From an uncultured Eubacteriales bacterium (lineage in GTDB: Bacteria; Bacillota; Clostridia; Oscillospirales; Oscillospiraceae), in the NCBI GenBank assembly GCA_949296115.1, contig CASFNR010000013.1, positions 41,700-105,699 of the forward strand: a stretch of DNA of 64,000 nt. Reading direction: 5' to 3'. Every line of letters starts with the position of its first letter. Position 1 is the first letter of the stretch. Under the pieces are notes generated by a model that searched no databases, had not been told where the DNA came from, and saw nothing but the letters and a program-made list of their open reading frames with translations. Shown piece by piece: positions 16,261-23,028 of this stretch. The translations under genes were made by a program, and so were the position numbers.

Positions 16261-16791
16261 ATGAAACGATGGGACCTGTCTTCCCTGCTGTACCGGATTG
16301 CCGGGCCTGCCGTGCTGATGGTGATGGGCCTGATTCTCATGCTGAACCCGGACTCCCTGTCCGCCCTGATTTCCACGGTGCTGGGCTGGGGCCTGCTGGC
16401 GGCGGGAGTCTGCTTCATCGCCGCAGCAGTGCTCAGCCGGTTCGGCACCCTCCGCTCGGTGCTGGGCGCCCTGGTCTGCCTGACCCTGGGCAGCTGGCTG
16501 CTCCGCCATCCCCTGGTGCTGGCGGCGGGCATCGGACGGATTGCAGGAATCCTGCTGCTGATCCGGGGCGGGCAGGAGTGGTTTGACTCCAGCTGGGCCA
16601 GAGGACGGCTGCTGGCCGCCGCTGCGGCGGTGCTGGGGGTGGTGCTGATTGTCATGCCCATGACCGCCTCCCGGGTGGTGTTCAGCCTGTGCGGTCTGGC
16701 GGTGCTGGCAGTGGGGGCGGTGATGCTGGCGGAGCGGCTGCGGGATTCCGGCGGCCCCAAAAATCCCCCGGACATCATCGACGCCCTGTGA
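16261..16791 (+). CDS. DUF308 (HdeD-like) membrane protein
   Basis: A 176-residue integral membrane protein with about six hydrophobic segments arranged as three hairpins, fitting the DUF308/HdeD family (acid-resistance membrane proteins in enterobacteria; role unknown in Firmicutes). ATG at 16261 has GGAGG about 7 bases upstream. Its stop overlaps the GTG start of the next gene (GTGA), and TatD follows, so the three genes form one operon with coupled translation. Confidence 0.82.
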   Translation: MKRWDLSSLLYRIAGPAVLMVMGLILMLNPDSLSALISTVLGWGLLAAGVCFIAAAVLSRFGTLRSVLGALVCLTLGSWLLRHPLVLAAGIGRIAGILLLIRGGQEWFDSSWARGRLLAAAAAVLGVVLIVMPMTASRVVFSLCGLAVLAVGAVMLAERLRDSGGPKNPPDIIDAL

Positions 16792-17279
16792 TCCGCTTCG
16801 GCTGGCGGCGGCTGGAGGGCCGAACCGGCCACGAAACCGCCTGGAAGTTACTGGAAGAACTGTACCGGGCGGAAACCGGGGAGCCCCTGCCCCCGGCGGC
16901 CCGGGGGGACCGGGGCAAGCCCTATTTCCCCGGCAGCTCCTGGCACTTTTCTCTGTCCCACACCCCCCGCCACGCCTTCTGCGTCCTCTCGGACCGGAAC
17001 GTGGCAGTGGATGCAGAAGAGATGGACCGGCAGATTCATCCGGGACTGGAACAAAAAATCCTCTCCCCCGCCGAGGCAGAACGGCTGGCCCGGGAAGAGA
17101 ATCCCCGGCTGGCCCTGCTGCGGCTGTGGGTGCTGAAGGAGGCCGCCGCCAAGCTCTCCGGAGAGGGTCTCCGGGGCTACCCCAACCACACGGACTTCTC
17201 CCCCAGCGATCCCCGGGTCCGGGAAGTGGACGGCTGCGTGGTGGCCATATTGCAGGAAGAAAAGGAGACTTTGCCATGA
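16788..17279 (+). CDS. 4'-phosphopantetheinyl transferase family protein
   Basis: A 163-residue enzyme of the Sfp/AcpS superfamily, which moves the phosphopantetheine arm of CoA to a carrier-protein Ser. The Mg-binding motif appears as VAVDAEEMDR, the substrate region as WHFSLSHTPRHA and the C-terminal signature as LWVLKEAAAKLSGEGL. It is shorter than typical Sfp proteins (about 220 residues), lacking part of the N-terminal half. GTG at 16788 overlaps the DUF308 stop by 4 bp; its stop overlaps the TatD start. The carrier protein it serves is not in the window. Confidence 0.85.
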   Translation: MIRFGWRRLEGRTGHETAWKLLEELYRAETGEPLPPAARGDRGKPYFPGSSWHFSLSHTPRHAFCVLSDRNVAVDAEEMDRQIHPGLEQKILSPAEAERLAREENPRLALLRLWVLKEAAAKLSGEGLRGYPNHTDFSPSDPRVREVDGCVVAILQEEKETLP

Positions 17280-18043
17280 CCTTGTTTGATACCCACGCCC
17301 ACATGGATGACCGGGCCTTTGACGCCGACCGGGACGAACTGCTGCACGCCCTGCCGGAGCAGGGCATCGGCCTGCTGATGAATCCCGGGTGCTCCCTGGC
17401 CTCCTCCCGGGCGGCCTGTGCCCTGGCGGAGGGCTATGACTACCTCTACGCCGCCGTTGGCTCCCATCCCGACGCCGCCGACGAGGTGAACGGGGAGACC
17501 CTGGAAGCCTACAGAATGTTATGGAAACAAAATCCCAAGGTAAAGGCCGTCGGGGAAATCGGCCTGGACTACCACTATGAGGACATCCCCCGGGAGATTC
17601 AGCTGCGGGCCTTCCGGGACCAGATGGCCCTGGCCCGGGAACTGGACCTGCCGGTGATCGTCCACGAGCGGGAGGCCCACGAGGACGGAATGGCAGTGGT
17701 TCGGGAGTTCCCCACGGTCACCGGGGTGTTTCACTGCTACTCCGGCTCGGCGGAGATGGCCCGGCAGCTGGTGGAGCGGGGCTGGTACATCGGCTTCACC
17801 GGGGTGCTGACCTTCAAAAACGCCCGCCGGGCCCTGGAAACCGCCCGGACCATTGACCTGAGCCGGATTGTCCTGGAGACGGACTGCCCCTACATGGCCC
17901 CGGAGCCCTTCCGGGGCCGGCGGAACGACCCGGGAAAGCTCTACCGGATGGCGGAGGTTCTGGCAGGGCTGCGGGGCATCTCCCCGGAGGAGGCCGCTCG
18001 GATTACCCTGGAGAACGGAAAGCGGCTGTACCGGATTTCCTGA
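17276..18043 (+). CDS. tatD: TatD-family metal-dependent hydrolase (DNase)
   Basis: A 255-residue TIM-barrel hydrolase of the TatD/YcfH family, probably a 3'-5' DNase. Metal-ligand motifs are FDTHAHMDD at the N-terminus, VGEIGLDYHYE (Glu), VIVHEREAHED and VFHCYSGS (His), and VLETDCPYMAPEP (Asp). ATG at 17276 overlaps the previous stop by 4 bp. The length is normal. In many Firmicutes tatD lies near metG or rnmV; here it is instead coupled to a phosphopantetheinyl transferase. Confidence 0.93.
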   Translation: MTLFDTHAHMDDRAFDADRDELLHALPEQGIGLLMNPGCSLASSRAACALAEGYDYLYAAVGSHPDAADEVNGETLEAYRMLWKQNPKVKAVGEIGLDYHYEDIPREIQLRAFRDQMALARELDLPVIVHEREAHEDGMAVVREFPTVTGVFHCYSGSAEMARQLVERGWYIGFTGVLTFKNARRALETARTIDLSRIVLETDCPYMAPEPFRGRRNDPGKLYRMAEVLAGLRGISPEEAARITLENGKRLYRIS

Positions 18044-18062
18044 AAAAAACCGGTGAATAATT

Positions 18063-18113
18063 CTGCCAGCTCTGGCAAACAATACCACCGAACATCTTTA
18101 TTTGGAGGTATTG
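18063..18113 (+). promoter_or_regulatory. Leader with dyad and ribosome-site-covering hairpin
   Basis: TGCCAGCTCTGGCA (18063-18076, nearly) is a perfect dyad. Directly after it CAATACCACC (18080-18089) can pair with GGAGGTATTG (18104-18113), nine of ten bases, with a 14-base loop. The second arm contains the ribosome site of the gene at 18117, so folding would block translation. Confidence 0.55.
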
Positions 18114-18116
18114 TGT

Positions 18117-19292
18117 ATGTTCCCAAAGCGTATTGTCAGCATGCTTCTGGCGCTGTGCTGCGTCTGTGGATGTATCGGCGCGGCAGCCGCGGCAGAGGTG
18201 GAAAGCGGCAGCGTCTACTGCTTCTCGGCAGAGGACTTCTCCCAGGACGCCCTCACCGGCATCTGCCTGACGGAGGTGCCGGTAAACGGCGGGGTGTACC
18301 TGGGCACCCGGGTGCTCCGGCCCGGTGACATTCTCACCGCCGACCAGGTGGCCCAGATGACCTTCCAACCCCTGAAAACGGAGACCGACGACGTGGCCCA
18401 GGTCAGCTACCTGCCCATCTATGAATCCGCCGTGGCCCCGGAGGCCACCATGACCATCGGCATCCGGGGCAAGGAGGACAAGGCCCCCATCGCCGAGGAC
18501 TCCACCCTGGAGACCTACAAGAATCTGGAAAATACTGGTAAATTAAAAGTCACCGACCCGGAAGGGGAGAATCTGACCTATTCCCTGGTGCGCCAGCCCA
18601 AGCGGGGCACCGTGACGCTGAATTCCGACGGCAGCTTCACCTACACCCCCAAGAAGAATAAGGTGGGGGTGGACTCCTTCACCTACACCGCCGCCGACCC
18701 GGCGGGGAACGTGTCCCGGGAGGCCACCGTCACCGTGACCATTCTCAAGCCCTCTGACGCCGCCCAGTACACCGACACGGTGGGCCGGGAGTGCCGTTTC
18801 GCCGCAGAGTGGATGCGCCACACCGGCATCTTCTCCGGAGAGACCATCGCTCAGGAAACCTGCTTCTCTCCGGACAAGCCGGTGACCCGGGGAGAATTTG
18901 TGACCATGCTGGTGAAGGCCCTGGACCTGCCGGTTGACGAGGAAACCGCCCTCACCGGCTACACCGATGAAGTGCCCCAGTGGCTCCAGCCCTACCTGGC
19001 CGCCGCCGTCCGGGCAGGGTTGACCGCCGGTCTGCCCAATCAGGAGGTATTCGGGGCGGAGGAGACAATCACGGGAGCGGAGGTTTCCGTGCTGCTGCAG
19101 AACGCCCTGGACCTGACCGGAAACCAGGCCGTGCAGACCCAGGAGGGGACCCTGCCCGCCTGGGCGGCGGATGCCTGGTCCGCTGCGGTGAGCTGCGGCT
19201 TTGACTTAGAAGCCCAGGCCCCCCTGACCCGGGAGGACGCCGCCCTGGCCCTTTATCAGGCTGCCCGGTATCCCCGGGTGGAGCTGGCATAA
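18117..19292 (+). CDS. Secreted protein with cadherin/Ig-like domain and SLH-like region
   Basis: A 391-residue protein. A signal peptide covers about residues 1-26 (ending near AAAAAEV). A beta-rich domain at about 140-210 has the cadherin-like or VCBS-type pattern KVTDPEGENLTYSLVRQP with GTVTLNSDGSFTYTP. Residues from about 222 contain three helix-rich units resembling S-layer homology domains (PVTRGEFVTMLVKALD, PYLAAAVRAGLTAGLP, PLTREDAALALYQAA). SLH units bind cell-wall polymers. ATG at 18117 is chosen because GGAGGT lies 8 bases upstream. A hairpin can cover that site. A strong terminator follows. Confidence 0.8.
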   Translation: MFPKRIVSMLLALCCVCGCIGAAAAAEVESGSVYCFSAEDFSQDALTGICLTEVPVNGGVYLGTRVLRPGDILTADQVAQMTFQPLKTETDDVAQVSYLPIYESAVAPEATMTIGIRGKEDKAPIAEDSTLETYKNLENTGKLKVTDPEGENLTYSLVRQPKRGTVTLNSDGSFTYTPKKNKVGVDSFTYTAADPAGNVSREATVTVTILKPSDAAQYTDTVGRECRFAAEWMRHTGIFSGETIAQETCFSPDKPVTRGEFVTMLVKALDLPVDEETALTGYTDEVPQWLQPYLAAAVRAGLTAGLPNQEVFGAEETITGAEVSVLLQNALDLTGNQAVQTQEGTLPAWAADAWSAAVSCGFDLEAQAPLTREDAALALYQAARYPRVELA

Positions 19293-19304
19293 GATAACGT
19301 TTTT

Positions 19305-19342
19305 TCCCGCCGGGGAATCCCCCGGCGGGAAATTTTTTTCTT
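19305..19342 (+). terminator. Terminator of the SLH-like protein gene
   Basis: TCCCGCCGGGG pairs with CCCCGGCGGGA, followed by AATTTTTTTCTTTT. Confidence 0.85.
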
Positions 19343-19446
19343 TTCCCCTGTTTCTTAAGGCATATTTCAGGTTTCCGGGCTACAATGGGTCTCAACCCAA
19401 GGTCATCCCGGGGCGTCTGCTCCCCGCCGGATGGAAAGGAGCCACT

Positions 19447-21150
19447 ATGAGCAAACAAAATCAGGAAAATCCCAACACTCCCCTGCCGGAGCAGGATGAC
19501 GCCCTGTTTCAGGCCCTGCGCCAATCAAAAAAACAACGCCGGCGCAAGCGCATCCGCACCGCCGCCATTGGGGCAGTGGTGCTGATCGTCGCCCTGATTC
19601 TGGGCGTCACCACCCTGCGCCGCCGGGTTCGGGAACAATTCGCCATGTCCTCCACTGAGGTGCTCAACGCCCAGGCCCAGCGGGGCACCATCAGCACCCT
19701 GGTCTCCGGGTCCGGGGTACTGGCCAACGTAGACACGGAAGTGGTTTCCGCCCCCGCCGGGGTGGAGATCACCCAGATGCTGGTGGACTACGGCGACACC
19801 GTGACGGAAGGCCAGCTGCTGGCCACGGCGGACATGGCTACCGTCCGCACCGCCATGTCCCAGCTCCAGGAGGAGCTGGATGATCTGGACGACCAGATCG
19901 CCGCCGCCTCGGATGACAAGGTCAGCAGCTACATCTCCGCCGGGGTTTCCGGACGGGTCAAGACCCTCAACGCCCAGGCCGGAGACAAGGTCTCCCAGGT
20001 GATGGTGGACAGCGGCGCCCTGGCGGTGATCTCCCTGGACGGGTATCTGGCGGTGGATGTTGAAACCGACGCCCTGGCAGAGGGAGACACCCTGACCGTG
20101 GAGCTGCCCGACGGCACCCAGGAGGAAGGAACGGTGGATGCCGTTCTGGCAGGCACCGCCACGGTGCTGGTCACCGACAACGGGCCCCTGGCGGGGGATA
20201 CCGTCCGGCTGCTGTCCCAATCCGGGGAAACCCTGGGAGAGGGAACCCTGTACATCCACAGCCCCCTGGCCGTCACCGGCTACGCCGGGACGGTGAGCAC
20301 GGTGAACGCCAAGGAAAATCAGGCGGTCTACGCCTCCACCACCCTGTTCACCCTGACGGACACCACCACCAGCGCCAGCTATGACGCCCTGCTCCAGACC
20401 CGGAGCGAAACCGAGGAGGACCTGCTGGAACTGCTGAACATCCAGCAGGCCGGGGGTCTCACCGCCCCCATCTCCGGCAGCGTTTACGCCGCCGCAGACC
20501 TGGACGAGACGGAAACCGGCGGGGAAACGGCGGTGGAGCTGATTACCCTGGCCCCGGATGAACAGATGTCCGTGACCATCAGCGTGGACGAGGGGGACAT
20601 TCTCTCCCTGGCCCTGGACCAGACCGCCGACGTCACCGTCAGCTCCGTCAGCGAGGACACCCTCACCGGCACGGTGACGGAAATCGACAAAACCGCCTCC
20701 GACGGCACCTACACCGCAGTAATCACCCTGGACAAAATCGACGGAATGCTGCCGGGCATGAGCGCCAGCGTGGACGTGCGGATTGAAGGCGTGGACGACG
20801 CCATCCTCATCCCCGTGGAGGCCCTGCACCAGACCAGCACCGGCTACTATGTCTACACCACCTACGACGAGGAAACCCAGGAGTACGGCGGACAGGTGGA
20901 CGTGGTTCCCGGCCTGACCAACAGCTCCTACGCTGAAATCAAGTCCGGCCTGAACGAAGGCGACACGGTTTACTACACCGAGTCCACAGACTTCTTCGGA
21001 TTCACAGGAGGCCGGGACTTCCAGAATATGGGCGGCGGCAAGAACATGGACATGGCCGAGGGCGGCATGCCCAGCGGCATGGGCGGCGGTCAGCGGCCCG
21101 ATGCCGGCAGCGGAATGCCCCAGGGCGGCGCCCCCGGCGGACGGGATTAA
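19447..21150 (+). CDS. ABC exporter adaptor (HlyD/MacA-like membrane fusion protein)
   Basis: A 567-residue adaptor. A cytoplasmic basic head is followed by a membrane helix at about 37-57. Then come a split lipoyl-like and beta-barrel region (SGSGVLANVDTEVVSAPAGVEI, later GLTAPISGSVYAAADL), only a short helical hairpin, and the MacA-like C-terminal part (DKIDGMLPGMSASVDVRI, ILIPVEALHQ). The tail is rich in Gly and Met (about 525-567). ATG at 19447 has AAAGGAG upstream. The ATPase and permease genes follow at once, and a second, larger adaptor ends the operon. The exported substrate is unknown. Confidence 0.87.
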   Translation: MSKQNQENPNTPLPEQDDALFQALRQSKKQRRRKRIRTAAIGAVVLIVALILGVTTLRRRVREQFAMSSTEVLNAQAQRGTISTLVSGSGVLANVDTEVVSAPAGVEITQMLVDYGDTVTEGQLLATADMATVRTAMSQLQEELDDLDDQIAAASDDKVSSYISAGVSGRVKTLNAQAGDKVSQVMVDSGALAVISLDGYLAVDVETDALAEGDTLTVELPDGTQEEGTVDAVLAGTATVLVTDNGPLAGDTVRLLSQSGETLGEGTLYIHSPLAVTGYAGTVSTVNAKENQAVYASTTLFTLTDTTTSASYDALLQTRSETEEDLLELLNIQQAGGLTAPISGSVYAAADLDETETGGETAVELITLAPDEQMSVTISVDEGDILSLALDQTADVTVSSVSEDTLTGTVTEIDKTASDGTYTAVITLDKIDGMLPGMSASVDVRIEGVDDAILIPVEALHQTSTGYYVYTTYDEETQEYGGQVDVVPGLTNSSYAEIKSGLNEGDTVYYTESTDFFGFTGGRDFQNMGGGKNMDMAEGGMPSGMGGGQRPDAGSGMPQGGAPGGRD

Positions 21151-21162
21151 GGAGGCGCTTCC

Positions 21163-21834
21163 ATGATCGACATACACGACCTTTGCAAGGTATACCTGGT
21201 GGGAGATGAGCGGGTCCGGGCCCTGGACCACGCCACCCTCCACATCTATCCCAAGGAATTTGTCAGCATCATCGGCCCCTCCGGCAGCGGCAAGTCCACC
21301 CTGATGAACATCATCGGCTGCCTGGACGTGGCGGACGCCGGAACCTATCGCCTGGACAACCTGCCCATCGAATCCTACACGGAAAATCAGCTGGCCCAGA
21401 TCCGGAACCGGAAAATCGGCTTCGTGTTCCAGAGCTTCAACCTGATTCCCAAGCTCACCGCCGAGGAAAATGTGGAGCTGCCCCTGATTTATCAGAAGGT
21501 GCCCCGGAGCGAACGGGTCCAGCGGGTGAAGGAGGCCCTGGAGCGGGTGGGCCTGACCAAGCGGGCCAGGCACCTGCCCACGGAGCTCTCCGGCGGACAG
21601 CAGCAGCGGGTGGCCATCGCCCGGGCCATCGTCACCCGGCCCAAGCTGATTCTGGCCGACGAGCCCACCGGCGCCCTGGACTCCAAAACCAGCCAGGAAA
21701 TCATCGACATCTTCCATGAGCTCCACGCCCAGGGCAACACCATCGTGCTGATTACCCACGATCCCAACGTGGCCAGACAGGCCTCCCGGTCCATCCACAT
21801 TCTGGACGGCAGGATTACGGAGGTGAATCTGTAA
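21163..21834 (+). CDS. ABC transporter ATPase (MacB/LolD type)
   Basis: A 223-residue nucleotide-binding subunit. It has Walker A GPSGSGKST, the Q-loop FVFQSFNLIP, signature LSGGQQQR, Walker B LILADEPTGALD and the switch His in ITHD. It is of the LolD/MacB group, which acts with FtsX-fold permeases in mechanotransmission rather than simple transport. ATG at 21163 has AAGGAGG upstream. Its last base is shared with the ATG of the permease, so both are translated together. Confidence 0.95.
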   Translation: MIDIHDLCKVYLVGDERVRALDHATLHIYPKEFVSIIGPSGSGKSTLMNIIGCLDVADAGTYRLDNLPIESYTENQLAQIRNRKIGFVFQSFNLIPKLTAEENVELPLIYQKVPRSERVQRVKEALERVGLTKRARHLPTELSGGQQQRVAIARAIVTRPKLILADEPTGALDSKTSQEIIDIFHELHAQGNTIVLITHDPNVARQASRSIHILDGRITEVNL

Positions 21835-23024
21835 TGTTATCTCTGAAAATGGCCCTGCGGTCCATCGGCTCCAACAAAATGCGGGCGGTGCTGACCATGC
21901 TGGGCATTATCATCGGCGTGATGGCCCTGGTGGTGCTGGTGAGTCTGGTCAGCGGCGCCACCCAATCCGTCACCGACACCATCTCCAGCCTGGGCAGCAG
22001 CCTGCTCAGCGTCACCATCGAGGACGACAAAGGCCAGCCCCTGGACCTGGACACCCTGCGGCAGTGGTCGGAGGAGGAAGGGGACCTGGGGAAGCTGGCT
22101 CCCTGCATTACCGACTCCGCCCAGGGCACCGGCAGCGAAGGCAGCGGCTCCGTGACGGTCTACGGCACCACGGAGGACTACTATGACATCCAGGGTCTGC
22201 AGCTGTCCATGGGCCGGTGGCTGAAGCAGTCCGACGTGGACAGCCACACCTATGTGTGCGTGCTCAACGAGGCCGCCGCGGAGGAGCTTGTGGGCTACAC
22301 CGACTGCGTGGGCCAGGCCGTGTCCCTGAATCAAACCAAGTACACCGTGGTAGGAGTCCTGGCAGAGGAAGAGGACAGTCTGACCAGCCTGTTCTCCGGG
22401 GGATCCATGGTGGCCTATCTGCCCTACACCTCCCTGGTCCGGCTCTCCGGCACCGTCTCCCCCCAGGTGACGGAATTCTACGTCAGCGCCCCGGCGGGGG
22501 GCACCGTGGAGCAGGCGGAGCAAGCCATGACCCGGCTGCTGATGGAGCGCTTTGAGGAGGACGAGGACGCCTTCGAAATTTCCACCCAGGACGCCCTGGA
22601 GAACGCCATGAGCTCCGTCACCTCCATGATGACGGTGATGCTGGGCGGCATTGCCGGCATTTCCCTGGTGGTGGGCGGCATCGGCATCATGAACATCATG
22701 CTGGTCACCGTCACCGAGCGGACCCGGGAAATCGGCATCCGCAAGGCCATCGGCGCCAGCCGGGGCACCATCCTGACTCAATTTCTCATGGAGGCAGTGG
22801 TGCTGTGCATGATGGGCTGCTGCCTGGGCATCTTCCTGAGCTGGGCGATTCTGCAGATTATCAACACCGTGGTGGCCAGCCTGGACCTGGTATTCCACCT
22901 GAATCTGGGGGTTGTCATGATCTCTGTGGGCTTCTGCTTTGTCATCGGTCTGGTGTTCGGCCTGTACCCGGCCAACAAGGCCGCCAAGATGAAGCCCATC
23001 GACGCCCTGCACTATGGAGGTTAA
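21834..23024 (+). CDS. ABC transporter permease, MacB/FtsX fold
   Basis: A 396-residue permease with an N-terminal membrane helix (residues 17-40), a periplasm-like extracytoplasmic domain (about 45-270), and three C-terminal helices separated by the conserved cytoplasmic loop TERTREIGIRKAIGA. This is the MacB topology. ATG at 21834 shares one base with the ATPase stop. It should dimerise and work with the ATPase and the two adaptors that flank it. Confidence 0.93.
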   Translation: MLSLKMALRSIGSNKMRAVLTMLGIIIGVMALVVLVSLVSGATQSVTDTISSLGSSLLSVTIEDDKGQPLDLDTLRQWSEEEGDLGKLAPCITDSAQGTGSEGSGSVTVYGTTEDYYDIQGLQLSMGRWLKQSDVDSHTYVCVLNEAAAEELVGYTDCVGQAVSLNQTKYTVVGVLAEEEDSLTSLFSGGSMVAYLPYTSLVRLSGTVSPQVTEFYVSAPAGGTVEQAEQAMTRLLMERFEEDEDAFEISTQDALENAMSSVTSMMTVMLGGIAGISLVVGGIGIMNIMLVTVTERTREIGIRKAIGASRGTILTQFLMEAVVLCMMGCCLGIFLSWAILQIINTVVASLDLVFHLNLGVVMISVGFCFVIGLVFGLYPANKAAKMKPIDALHYGG

Positions 23025-23028
23025 GGCT

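Noticed and set aside
18117-19292. Adhesin of an integrated element
   Set aside because: Base composition and codon use match its neighbours, and no mobile-element gene or repeat flanks it.
19525-21798. A 757-residue minus-strand open frame opposite adaptor 1 and the ATPase
   Set aside because: It is a compositional shadow; the plus-strand frames have full ABC motifs and ribosome sites.
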